The position numbers and the translations under genes are program-made. DNA of 64,000 nucleotides from positions 95,336,810 to 95,400,809 of the forward strand of contig NC_079489.1 in the NCBI RefSeq assembly GCF_020520425.1. The letters run 5' to 3'. The stretch comes from Spinacia oleracea (Eukaryota; Streptophyta; Magnoliopsida; Caryophyllales; Amaranthaceae). Shown here one piece after another: positions 35,070 to 50,040 of this stretch (position 1 is the first letter of the stretch; each line of letters opens with the position of its first letter). The notes below the pieces were generated by a model, which made no database searches, had not been told where the DNA came from, and saw only the letters and a program-made list of their open reading frames with translations.

Positions 35070-36008
35070 ACGCTAACAGGAAGTGAATCTATGTGTAAGT
35101 ATTGTCATGTCAAGTTTGCAAGAAAGTTGATCTTTATTTTATTAATTTCTTTATTAATAAAAAAATCAAGATAATTTTACAATGGCTACATTAATTTCGT
35201 AGTGACTACAATTTTTAATTTTGATCTTATATTTTGATATACGAAAACTACACCGTTTATTTATTTTTTTGACATGACTTTTAAGGAAAATTAAAAATTA
35301 ATTATTCTTTTTAAACGGAATTTTTCATAGAAAAGATCTTAAACGTTAGGAGTTAGTTCTCAAAGTAGGAAAACCTATTTTATGTACAATAAAAGTAATA
35401 CGGGCGGTTGTTGAGTACTTGAGTGGTTAAGAGAATATGATGAACGATGATGATAGTATTTGATTGATACTGTGGATTTGTGATGTTTGCGAATTTAATT
35501 CAGAAACTTTTGTGTAAGACCGCCTAACGGTTATATCACTTTTTTGGTATTAACTAAACTAGTGTAAAACATAACTAAAAGTAATAAAATTATAACTAAT
35601 TAAATAACAAAATAGTTAAGGTATAAAGACAAATAGTTACATTTATGAGTAGAATAGTTATTATTTTTTAACAAACTTATTATTAACTAAAACTCATAAA
35701 ATCTTAACTCATTGATCTCATTGATTAACTAATCAATTTCATTGTTTTACTAATTGGTTCGGTTGCATAACTAATTAGTTTCATTGCTTAACTAATTGGA
35801 TTTCAAACTTAACTAATTGGTTTCCGTGGTTAACTAATTAGTTATAGTGTATACCTAATGGGTTCCAGTGCATAAAAGTGGTTTAACCGTTAGACCGTCT
35901 TTACTAAAAGTTTGTAAATCTAATAAGAGAGATATATGTGCCTTTTTTTTTTTTTGAAACGCAGTTTTTATTTTATTTTATTTTTATATGGTTAAACAAA
36001 TAAACGTA
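35070..36008. other. intergenic, no gene
   Basis: AT-rich DNA without a supportable gene. The only structure noted is the minisatellite at 35725-35850. Confidence 0.6.
35725..35850. repeat. TAACTAATTGG minisatellite
   Basis: About six degenerate units of roughly 20-22 bp, each starting TAACTAAT(T/C)(A/G) and followed by variable T-rich text such as TTTCATTGC. Confidence 0.7.
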
Positions 36009-36017
36009 TAAAATTTA

Positions 36018-36949
36018 GGAAAAATTAACAATAATAATCCGAACTATGGATGGTATTCTAAAAATAATCTTAACTATCGATTATTCCACTATAATCCCAA
36101 CTATCAACCTAGCCTTCCCAAAACAGTCTTAGATTTTTGTCGACCTCTTCAACAGGTAAAATAGATTAGGTGTCGTAATATTATTGGTCCAATAACTTTT
36201 TTTTTCTATCTAACTTCCTCCTCCTCTTCTCCGGCATGTCAACAACTGAAATCAAGACTTTGCTTGATTAATCACCAACTCACTGTTAATTGCCATCGCA
36301 TGATCCTTATTATCAAAAACAACATACCTTCATGATATTAACCTTGCTTAATTTTACATAAAATCCCCTGATTTACGTCTTCTTTGTATTCTTGTTCAAC
36401 AGATTTTTGTTTTTTATGAACTTGTGATGTGGGTTTTCTTCTTTTTAATAATAGTAGAACAGGAAACTATGTTAAAATGTAAAAGGAATGGGGATGGGGA
36501 AATTAAATTTGAGAAGAGTGGATTTGTATTCATATTATCCATCTTTGAATCTTTGATGAAGGATCTAATGCAAACTTCATGAACAAAACTCACGTGCAGG
36601 AGAAAGATAGGTGATTACAAAAACTCAGACAATCAAGTACCTACCGAACAATCTGGTTAGAGATAGTTCCGGTATTGAATGTGAGTTGGGATATTGTCGT
36701 GGTTTTTTATTGAGAAAGAAAAGGGGTTGAAGTGTTATGGTACGCTAAGGTGGAGGGAGAGAGACATATGAAAGGTGAATAAAATAAGGGAAGAAGTCTA
36801 GAAGAAAAAACCGGCTTCGTAGGTAAATGGTAAACTGAGATTGATTTTGGAAGGCTAGGTTGATAGTTGGGATTATAGTGGAATAATTGATAGTTGGGAT
36901 TATTTTTAGAAGACCACCGATAGTTCGGATTATTATTGTTAATTTTTCC
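36018..36949. mobile_element. Mutator-type MITE, 932 bp
   Basis: Flanked by the 9-bp duplication TAAAATTTA (36009-36017 and 36950-36958). Terminal inverted repeats of about 100 bp start GGAAAAATTAACAATAATAA and are nearly identical at the two ends. The middle (about 36125-36840) shows no recognised domain. A short captured host fragment cannot be excluded. It is non-autonomous and unrelated in sequence to the large MULE. Confidence 0.85.
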
Positions 36950-36958
36950 TAAAATTTA

Positions 36959-37442
36959 TCCTTAAAACTGAAGGATTGAGATTTACTAAAATTACGGTGG
37001 CTATCATTTTATCATAGTCATTGAGAAACCTTCTAATTATATGAAAGATTTATTTTGTACGGAGTAAAATTTGTTGTATATCATATTTGATAAAAAAAAA
37101 ATTCTATTAGGTTATTATATTTGATTTTTTTTCAAATTTGACACGGTAGTCGGAAACAATGACCATATTGGTTAGATTATGAAAAAAGATTGAGAATAAT
37201 TATAACTAGTAAAAATAGTGTACATGTTAAAGAACATACTTCCTCTATTTCGAAATAATTGAGACACTTATGTATTTCACAACAACCAATATAAATGATT
37301 GGAATGTACTCGTAAGAAATAAGTATGGGAAAAGTGAAATGTTGTAAGAAAAGAATAATAAAAAAATTAGGTTGATTGAAGTGGTATAAAAAAAGAAGAA
37401 TAAAAAATAGGTTAGGTGGAAAATTATGAGTAAAAAAATAAT
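36959..37442. other. intergenic, remnant Stowaway-like end
   Basis: No gene. ACTTCCTCTATTTCGAAATAATTGAGAC near 37237-37265 resembles a Stowaway end. A partly complementary piece (CCAATTATTTCGAAACGGG) lies near 38939-38957, so an old MITE may have been split by the element at 37443. Confidence 0.4.
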
Positions 37443-38792
37443 GGCCCTGTTTGGTGATTAGCGGTTAGCGGTTAGCTGTAGCGGATTGAATTAACAGTTT
37501 TGACTAGCTGATTGAATTAGCAGTTTTGACTAGCGGATTGTATTAGCAGTTTGCGTAAAAGTGTTTGGTAAATAGCTGTTACCTGTTAGCTGTTTGAATA
37601 TGTAAAATGATAAATAAGGACATGATTCATATTGAATTGTTTAACTTAAAAGTACAAATTGTTAATATGATAGATATACATGTAATAATATATTTTTCTA
37701 CGGAGTACATGTTTGTGCAAATAAATAAATAAATAATATTCTCTTACTAATATCTAAAATAAAATTGTGAGATGAACTTTATAGTTTGTATATTAATTTT
37801 TTATTGAAGTTCATTTATGAATTAATCTAAAAAACATTAAAAAAAATTTAAAAATAGCAGAAAAAACAGAAAATTTTAAAATAAATCAGAAAAATTACAC
37901 CAATGAGGCAGGGGAGGAGGGAAATTAAGAGGAAAAACTAAAAAAAAAAGAAGTGGCGCAGGGGAGTAGAAAAAAAAATATCAGATAACATAGAAAAAAC
38001 AAGACAGAAAAAAATATACACAGAAAAACAAGCTAGAAAATAAAAATTAAAAAAAAAAAAAAAACAGAAATTTCCCCCAAAATTGGCACGGGTAGGGGAA
38101 TTAAAAAAGAGAGCAAAAATTAATCAAGAAAAATAAATCAGATAACAAAAAAAAGAGTAAAAGGAGGAGATAAAAGGGGAGAAAAACAAAAAACATAGAA
38201 AATCATGAAAAAAATAAACCGCAGGAGGTAGAAGGAGAAAAAAAAATCAAGAAGATCTTCTAAAAAAAAAAAATAGTGCACAGGAGGTAGAAAAAAAACG
38301 TAGAGGTAAGGGGAAAAAACAGAAAAAATATCATCTAAAAACAAGAAAAAAAATGCAGAAATAATTTACAAAAAATTCAAGATAAATAGAAAAGGGCAGT
38401 AAATAACAAGAAAAAAATTGGGAAAGAAAAAAAATTACAAGGAAGGAAGGATTCTGAATCTACTATGAAGGTGAAAGTTTGAGAGAGTTAATTTTGAGAG
38501 ACCTTCATTTTGAACAGTTGGTGAAAGAGAATCAATTAATGGAATGTAGTAGAATGAATTAAAGAAATGCAGTAGGTTGTTGAGGAAAATATTGAAAATC
38601 CACATTAAAATCTGAATCCTCTATTAAAAAACGCTGTTATGAGCTACTTTTTTTATTTCGCGGTTTGAGGAGAATAAGCTATTCCAATCCTCTAACAACC
38701 AAACACCCCAATTAGAGGTTTTGAAAGGTCAAACCTCTAAATTGCTCCAATCCTCTAATTTTCTACCAAACCTCTAACAACCAAACACCACC
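37443..38792. mobile_element. hAT-like non-autonomous element
   Basis: The left end GGCCCTGTTTGGTGATTAG pairs imperfectly with the complement of the right end (GGTGGTGTTTGGTTGTTAG). The 'GTTTGGT' terminal type, plus many subterminal TTAGCGG / CCTCTAA words, is common in plant hAT MITEs. The interior is A-rich with AGGAGGTAGAAG-type repeats and no gene. No clean 8-bp duplication was found. Confidence 0.5.
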
Positions 38793-39273
38793 AATATAAA
38801 AGTAGATTGAGTGGAAAGTTGTAAGTAAAGTGGAAAAAAGAGTAGTGTGAATCTATTAAATATGATGAGTTATATACCAAAATTAGAATAAATCACATTG
38901 TCCCTATTATTTTGAAACATCAATTTTAAAGAAACTGTCCAATTATTTCGAAACGGGTAACAGGGTTGAAGAAAGAAAAGTTGTTAAGACCCTCTTTTAC
39001 CCAGAAAGTAATTATGCAATTGGATACAATACCAAGCATATTGGTGAAAAGTGAAACATTATGTGATAGAGCTTGTGTATTTTCAACCCTAAGATGTCAT
39101 GATCGACATCAAGAAGAATATATATAGTTATGGTATAGGGATTATAGCTAGGTCCCTAAGATATAATTTCCAATAAAAGGCCTAATTTACCACCTACACT
39201 TTTAAAATGTCATTTTTTCCCATACTACAGTAATATCTATACTCATATATTGAAAAGGGTTTTTTACAAAGTA
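38793..39273. other. intergenic, nothing recognised
   Basis: No gene or complete repeat beyond the MITE remnant noted near 38939. Confidence 0.55.
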
Positions 39274-39278
39274 TATGT

Positions 39279-39933
39279 TGAAGGAATTATGTCCTTAGAC
39301 ATTTCCGGCAATTACTAAATATAAATAGGAATTAATTATGAGGATAATAAGTTAATTATTTTAGTAATCATATTTGCTTGCTAGAGAATAAATGTGATTA
39401 GCAGGACAATATTGATTGGACCTACAACTAAAATATATTAATCCTATAAGGTCACACATATAAGCATTAATTGGAATGGGCCCAAAAGGCCCGATGGCAA
39501 CCGGTCTGTTAAGGGAAGAATGTTGGGCTTTAGTTTTGTGTTAACCTAAAACTCTCACATTATAATAGTTATAATGTCAGGGATTTAGAAACGACGTTCA
39601 TTCAATATATCTCGCAAAAAGGAAAACACAAAAACCCTAATTCTTATTTCTCTGAAACGACGTTCTTCCCAAACAAAGCAAGAGATTGATCGTGATCGTT
39701 CTCTTCCGTACTAGCATACGTGGGATTCAATTGGTGCTTGTGGACTAAGTAGAGGAGCAACAAGTGGGGCTCTAAGATCTTCGAAGCTTGCATACGAACG
39801 GGAGAACACGCTACAAAGGTGATTGTTCTTTTGACTTAATCTGATCTATACTATTGTTATGCATGAGATCCTGTGATAGATGTTAGGAAATTGTTTCCTG
39901 AAATTCCGCTTTATGCATCTATATGTTCCTACA
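39279..39933 (+). repeat. 5' LTR of A
   Basis: 655 bp, TGAAGGAATTATG to TTCCTACA. Differences from the 3' copy by eye: near 39632, 39834, 39871 and 39888. Confidence 0.92.
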
Positions 39934-39934
39934 G

Positions 39935-39947
39935 TGGTATCAGTTTT
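39935..39947 (+). other. primer-binding site of A
   Basis: TGGTATCAGTTTT begins one base after the LTR. The first nine bases match the copia initiator-Met tRNA site. Confidence 0.75.
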
Positions 39948-42294
<2,347 letters not shown>

Positions 42295-45200
42295 ATGTCT
42301 GGTGTAAACAACAACTCTACTTTTAACTTGCGCCCTCTAATTCAAAAAGACAAACTGAATGCTACCAACTTCCTACAATGGAAAATGGCTGTGAGAATTG
42401 TTCTCAGAGAGGAAGGAAAAGAAAGTGTTCTTGACAATCCTCTCCCTGAACCCCTGCCAGAAAATGCTACTGCAGCTCAAAGGCGAGCTAGACAAACTCT
42501 AGAGGATAACTTCCTGCAAGTAACATGCTTGATGCTTGCTTGCATGGAACCAGAGTATCAAAAACGTTTTGATGGTCTGGATGCATACAACATAATCCAG
42601 CAACTGAAAACTTTGTTTCAGAAAAATGCTAGATTGGAGAGATTTGAAGCAAACTACAAACTTCTAGATTCCAAGTTGGAAGAGGGGAGGCCCGTTGGTC
42701 CGCATGTGTTCGATTTGATTGGACATTTTCATACCATGGAGAAATTGGGCTTCCCTTATCCTAAGGACCTGGCAACTGACATAGTCATCAGATCCTTGCC
42801 TGAAGATTTTCATAACTTTAAGTTAAACTTCTACATGCAAGGAGGGGAGGCTACCCTGCAAGAGTTGCATGGTTCACTAACTCAGGCTGAGAGAAACTTA
42901 CCAAGTAAACCTAAACATAAGGATGTTCTAATGGTTAGTAAAGGTAAGCAGTTCAAGAAGAAAGGGGCTCCCATGAAGAAGAACAAGGGCAAGGTAGTTG
43001 CCAATGAGAACTCTTCAACCAAGCCAAAGGCCACTCCAAAGGCTAAGGTAGCTGCTCAACATGAGTGCTACCACTGCCACAAGATTGGTCATTGGAAGAG
43101 GAACTGCCCCAAGTATCTGGAGGAAAAGAAGACTGGTGCTTCAATTTCAGGTATCTATGTCATAGAAGTTAATTTAGCTACAACTGCTTCTTGGGTATTT
43201 GATACCGCTTGTGGATCTCACATTATTGGTAATGTGCAGGGACTAAAAAGAAGTAGGAGCTTGAGCAAAGGCGAAGTGGATCTCCGAGTAGGCAATGGAG
43301 CAAGAGTTGCTGCTTTAGCTGTAGGAGATTATAGTTTACGCTTGCCTTCTGGTTTAATATTAGAACTTTATAATTGTTATTACGTTCCAGTTATTACCAA
43401 GAACATAATTTCTATTCCGATTTTGGATTCGAAAGGTTTTTCATTTCAAATTATGGATAATTGTTGTTCAGCATATTTGAATGGTATGTTCTATGTCTCT
43501 GCTAAATTATCAAATGGTTTGTATGTACTAGACTTAAAAAACCATATCTAACACATAGAAAACAAGAAACACAAACCAAATGATTTGAACCCTACTTACC
43601 TATGGCATTGTCGATTAGGCCACATAAGCTCAAAGCGCATAGAGAAACTTCATAAGGATGGAATTCTCAAATCATTTGATTTTGAATCATTTGAAGTATG
43701 TGAGTTTTGCTTAATGGGGAAAATGACAAAGTCTCCTTTCACAGGCTCAAGTGAAAGGGCCAATGATCTTTTAGCCCTCATACATACTGATGTGTGCGGA
43801 CCTATGAGTACTTTGGCTAGGGGAGGGTACGGGTATTTCATTACTTTTACTGATGATGTGAGCAGATTTGGATATGTTTACCTCATGCGGCATAAGTCGG
43901 AATCCTTTGAAAAGTTCAAGGAATTCCAAAATGAAGTACAAAACCAACTTGGAAAGAAAATTAAAGCATTGCGATCCGATCGTGGTGGTGAATATTTATC
44001 TCAAGAGTTTGGTGATCATTTGAAAGATTGTGGAATACTTTCGCAATTGACTCCACCAGGGACACCACAATTGAATGGGGTTTCCGAAAGAAGGAACTGA
44101 ACTCTATTAGATATGGTTTGGTCCATGATGAGTCTTGCTAACCTTCCTGTCTCATTTTGGGGATTTGCGCTTGAAACATCGGCATTCACACTCAACAGAG
44201 CTCCGTCCAAAGCAGTAGAAAAGACGCCATATGAGATGTGGACTAGAAAAGATCCAAAATTGTCTTTTCTAAGGACATGGGGTTGTGAAGTTTATGTAAA
44301 ACGTTTACTTTCTGATAAGCTTTCACCCAAGTCCGATAAGTGTCTTTTTGTGGGTTACCCAAAACAGACTAAGGGATACTACTTCTACAACCAAAGCGAA
44401 AACAAAGTGTTTGTTGCTCGCGATGGTGTCTTTCTGGAAAAGGAGTTTATTTCCAGAAAAACAAGTGGGAGTAATGTATAGCTCGAAGAAATTCGAGATG
44501 AGCAACAAATGGATGAGGTTCACACCTCGTCAGAGACGACCCAGCATGAAAATGCTCAGGAGGCGGTGCATTCCATTCATGCGCCTTCTACCGTCCCACT
44601 TGGAGATAATCCATGCGAAGTCCCTCAACCTAATGAGGTGGAAACTTCTCCTGTTGTTCCCCAACGTAGGTCTAGTAGGACCGTCATTCCGTCAAAGAGA
44701 TATATTGATTTCCTTTTGACTGAAAGTTCTGAAATAGAGATTTTAGAACATGAGGAACCTACTAGCTACACAAATGCTTTGACGAGTCAAGACTCCTAGA
44801 AATGGCTTGAAGCCATGAGATCCGAAATGGATTCGATGTTTGAAAATCAAGTATGGGACTTGGTTGCTTTGCCTGATGGGGTTAAACCCATAGGTTGCAA
44901 ATGGATTTTCAAACTGAAAAAGGACAAAGATGGAAACATTGATGTCTTTAAGGCAAGACTAGTGGAAAAAGGTTTTAGACAAATTCATGGTATCGACTAT
45001 GATGAAACCTTCTCACCAGTAGCCATGCTGAAATCCATCAGGATAATTCTTGCGATTGCTGCCTTTCATGACTATGAGATCTGGCAGATGGACGTCAAAA
45101 CCGCTTTCTTGAATGGGTTCTTAACAGAGGATGTGTACATGACACAACCACAAGGTTTTGAAGATCCAAACATTCCAAGAAAAGTTTGCAAGCTTAAGAA

Positions 45201-46202
45201 GTCCATTTATGGGCTTAAGCAAGCATCCCGGAGTTGGAACCTCAGATTTGATGAGGCGGTCAAATCTTTTGGCTTCCTTAGAAATGAAGAGGAATCTTGT
45301 ATATACAAGAAGTTTAGTGGGAGTAGTATTTCTTTCCTGGTCTTTTATGTGGATGACATACTTCTCATAGGAAACGACAAGACCATGCTTGAGTCAGTCA
45401 AGGAATGGCTTAAAAGTTGTTTTTCCATGAAAGACCTAGGAGAAGCTGAGTACATCTTGAGAATAAGGATCCATAGAGATAGATCCAAAAGGCTGATTGG
45501 ACTTAGCCAAGAGACTTATATTGATAAGGTTCTTGCAAGATTCAAGCTGGAAAACTCCAAAAGAGGTTTCATTCCCATGCAACATGGCATTTCACTTGGC
45601 AAGACTCAGTGTCCTTCGACACCTGATGAGGTCAAGCGCATGAGTAATGTCCCTTATGCTTATGCAGTAGGGTCCATTATGTATGCCATGGTATGCACTC
45701 GACTGGATGTTGCATATGCTTTGAGGATGTGCAGCAGATACCAGTCAAACCCAGGAGAGGCGCACTGGATGGCAGCAAAGAATATCCTTAAGTACTTAAG
45801 AAGGACTAAGGATAATTTCTTGGTCTATGGTGGAGATAATGAGTTGGTTGCCACTGGATACACCGATGCAAGCTTCCAAAGTGACAAAGATGATTTCCGA
45901 TCACAATCTGGTTTCATATTTTGTCTAAATGGAGGGGCTGTGAGCTGGAAGAGTTCTAAGCAGAGTACCATCGCAGATTCTATAACAGAGGCTGAGTATA
46001 TTGCAGCAAGTGATGCAGCAAAAGAAGCAGTTTGGATCAAAAAGTTCATTAGTGAACTTGGTGTAGTTCCTAGCATTGAAAATGGCATTGAGTTATATTG
46101 TGACAACAATGGTGCCATTTCTCAGTCCAAGGAACCCAGATCGCACCAAAAATCCAAACATGTGCTCAGGAGATTCCATCTTATTCGAGAGATCGTTGAA
46201 AG
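42295..46202 (+). pseudogene. A gag-pol, single frame with four stops
   Basis: Start ATG 42295 (MSGVNNN). All blocks share one frame, broken only by stops at 43549, 44098, 44479 and 44797. Domains: gag; CCHC knuckle CYHCHKIGHWKRNC at 43066-43110; protease motif FDTACGSH near 43199, with Ala where D-T/S-G is usual; GAG-pre-integrase WHCRLGH; integrase 43780-44100 with D-D-35-E; RT 44815-45620 with QMDVKTAF and YVDD; RNase H 45850-46202 with YTDASF and EAEYIA. B2 interrupts the last part. The frame resumes at 56525. Three stops sit where CAA, CGA or CAG would be expected, consistent with C-to-T change. Confidence 0.9.
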
Positions 46203-47546
46203 TGTTAGGTTATGATACATATGACAATTCATAAATCATGCGGAAAAACCATAAAGCCAGGAAAGCATATTATTTACACATAATCATTTAGCATAGTTTA
46301 GATGCATACACTTTGTTGCGTGCCTTCCCTAGCTGCGCCCGAACCGAACAAGAACAAGTCTTTAGGACTCCAAGTGTCGTCCCTCCGTAGATAGTCCACA
46401 GCACGTCCGGATCCGCCTTAAGCTTGACCAATTAGGATCGCCCTTAAGGTACTTAGAATTTTCGGCTATTGTAGGCAATTGTATGACTGAATTTTTTCTC
46501 TCAGAAATCACTTTGAATACTTGAATCGTATGTACAAATAATGACCCTAGGCCCTTATTTATAGAGGTATGGAAAAGGAATTGTAATCCTACTAGGATGT
46601 GGATTTGTTAATTAGAACTTTATTAGGACTCTAAATAACAAAGCAAATCTAATAGGATTAGGATTTTAATATTCGCATGAATCCTAATAGGATTAGGATT
46701 TCCCGCACACGCATCGTACAAGCCGTGCACCCGCGCAGGCCTTGCGGCCCACGACAAGCGCACAGCCAATGTGCGGTGCTGCGCGCGCGCGCGCCCTTGG
46801 CTGGGCCTGGTCGAGGCGTGCGTTGTTGCGTGCGGCTCGCTGGGCAATGGCCTGGCTTCGTGCTGGGCCTTCGTCTTGCGGGCCTCGTCCGATGCTAATT
46901 CGTACGATACGCTTCCGATTAAATTCCCGATTCCGGAATTCATTTCCGATACGAACAACATTTAATATTTCCGATTCCGGAATTAATTTCCGTTTCGAAC
47001 AAATATTTAATATTTCCGTTTCCGGAATTATTTTCCGATTCCGATAATATTTCCGATTCTGACAATATTTCCGTTTCCGGCAATATTTCCGATTCCGGCA
47101 ATATTTCCATTTCCGATAATATTTTCCGATACGTACCATGTTTCCGTTTCCGGCAACATCTACGACTTGGATAATATTTATATTTCCGATACGATCCATA
47201 TTTCCGTTTCCGGCAATATCATCGTTTCCGGAGTATTCATTTCTTGCCTGTGACGATCTCAGCTCCCACTGAAACCAAGATCCGTCGATTCCGAATATCC
47301 ATAGATGGAGTATTTAATGCCATTAAATACTTGATCCGTTTACGTACTATTTGTGTGACCCTACGGGTTCAGTCAAGAGTAAGCTGTGGATTAATATCAT
47401 TAATTCCACTTGAACTGAAGCGGCCTCTAGCTAGGCATTCAGCTCACTTGATCTCACTGAATTATTAACTTGTTAATTAATACTGAACCGCATTTATTAG
47501 ACTTAACATAGAATGCATACTTGGACCAAGGGCATTATTTCCTTCA
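46203..47546 (-). repeat. 3' LTR of B2 (left copy)
   Basis: TGTTAGG to TTCCTTCA on the + strand. TATA box on the - strand at 46556-46563. It differs from the B1 LTR in the part upstream of the TTTCCG array, so B1 and B2 are subfamilies. Confidence 0.9.
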
Positions 47547-47559
47547 GTCTCCCACTTGT
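47547..47559 (-). other. polypurine tract of B2
   Basis: The - strand reads ACAAGTGGGAGAC, as in B1. Confidence 0.8.
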
Positions 47560-49739
47560 CCTTAGGGACAAGTGTGCATTTCCTAATTCCTTTGTCGCTC
47601 GATGCTTGCTCTTGAACATAAGGTAAGAGTTGTCATCCTTATTATGTCCAGAGGTGTTTCTCGATTTCAGAGTTCAACTGATCAAATAAACAGATAATCA
47701 TAGCCTATGATTCATCCGAGCACGGCCATGCATTTCACAGTTTCTAGCTCTCCGAGTGGCCTTGTACAACTTTTAAGCATCTCATCCCGATTTATGGGAG
47801 GACAATCCCAATCTTGCGATCTTGAGATTAGACTTCGTTTGATAGGTGATTACCTGAGCGTTGCCTTTATAGCCTCCTTTTACGGTGCGACGGTTGGTCA
47901 ACGTCAAAGCAACCAGTTCTCAAACAAGTAATCTCAAATCACTCAGGTATTGAGGATTTAGTGTCTAATAATTTTAATGAAATTTACTTATGACAGATTT
48001 TCATCTCTTACAGTAAAGTTTCATAGGTCTGTCCGATACTAGTCTTCCCAAAGTAAGTATCTATGCAAATGATTATGACATTGCCATGTCCACATAGTTC
48101 AAGAAGCAGAACTACTAGTCATCTTGCATTCTAGTCGTTTAACGTTTTCTATGCGTCCAATTTTATAGAAAACTCCGACCAGGGACCATTTTCAACTTTT
48201 GACATTCAAGTTCACTTGATAGACATTTCTTAGTCACAGGACTGGTCCTGACAGTCTATCTTGAATATTTCGTCAAATTGAAGGGACTCATCATTTAATA
48301 CTAAACCAAGATTAAATGGAATATGAAAATACATTTCATATATGATAAATGTTCAACCCCAATGTTTTACAACCATGGGCCTCAAACCCATCTTTAAAAC
48401 AGTTCATGGAATTCAAAGCTATGCTTGATTTCCAGTGCTACAACGTGAGTGTTGCTTCTCACTTGTTGCATAGGTTTAGTTATCACGCTTTGCCAATCTT
48501 AACATCCTTTTCATCGAATGTTCTTCGAGATATGATGATAAGAACTTTTGAGTATGTTTATTTTGTGATCTAGTCTTTCTTGCTACATTAGTGGTACTAC
48601 GCATTTTGCAATGAAGAACCATTAAGTCAACAGACATGTGATCTTCCCAAGTTCAATGAAGAACTCATTAATATAAACAACTCTGTTTTATTGCTTCTTA
48701 GGCAATAAGTACTTTTACTTCAACTGTTTAGGTTGCTAGTGATGCTTTGTTTGGATTTACTTATCCAAGCAGTTCACAGATATGTGGAAGATTTTCCAGC
48801 TGTATCTTTGGAACATAGAAATTAATATTTTAATTTCCCACGCAACAACTCATGGTCTCCAACCCATGTTGCCATTTCAAAACACGATGCTCTATAGCTC
48901 GTCCTTATCAATGGTTAACTCCAAGGGAATCTTGCTTGATCCTTTGCCAGTGTTTATGCGTGTAGCATCAATATTTAGCATATATTTATTTCCTTGAATC
49001 AAGAACTATTCCTATGTACCTTTTCAAGTACCATAAGTATTCTTGATCTCAATCTAGTTGATCTTCACTTAGATCAATAGAGATTGGTATATGTTCGTCA
49101 TTCCTAAAGTCATACGATACGTTTTTGGCGATCCTCATATTATATCATACATGATAAATTCTTTTGCAGAATAATTCCCAATTGAATTCTATTCATGTAA
49201 CTTTAGCTCATTCAATTTCAGTAGATAGTGAATCCAGCTAAATTCTTTGACATATAATATAGGTTAATAATCTCACTTAGATCCTTTGATGTTTAACTTA
49301 GTAAATGCTTATACATAGTTCAAACATTCTTTACTTAGATTTATTCACATGGGTCGAATATCTCCAATGGAGTCTTTCGTGTTTGATTTAGTAAATGCCA
49401 TTACTTAATCCAAAACATTAATATAAGATCTTTGTAAATAGATCTTAATACCCAGTATGTACTAAGTTTCGCCTTGGTCCATCATTGATGAATAATTTCA
49501 AATCTAAGTCATTAGCATTTGAATGTTATTTTACAATAGAGAGATATGTGTGTGATACACACAGGACCAGTTAAGTTTTTATGTACTCCCACTAAACTTC
49601 TTATATATCTATAAGAATCATGTACATTTCATGAAACTAAAATACTTATTAGCTTCACTAAAATACATTTCTAATTCCCAATTGCTTGCTTAAATCTGTA
49701 CTTAGATTTCATAAGCTAGCTTTCTTTTTCAAGCATTTA

Positions 49740-50040
49740 TTTGGATCCACAAATCCTATGACATACCATGTACATAGTTTATTCCAACATTTTATTGAGG
49801 AATTGTTTTGTCATCCAATTGCCATATGTACCAATATGCGATCATTGCTTGATTTATAGACTTGAGCATTACGATTATGCATGAGGTTTCAACACAATCC
49901 ACGCCGTGAATTTGCTTGTAACCTTTAGCAACTAATCTAGCTTTGTGTGTGAACATAATTTCATGTTTGATGGTTTTTATCCTTAAAACAAACTTGCAAC
50001 CAATAGGTGTGAAACTATTCTTGCAAATCAACAAAATTTC
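49740..50040 (-). pseudogene. reverse-transcriptase remnant in B2
   Basis: The - strand reads PIGCKFVLRIK, KARLVAKGYKQIHG, CVETSCI, MLKSI and IWQLDDKT, then decays. The same substitutions are present in B1, so the damage predates amplification of the family. Confidence 0.75.
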
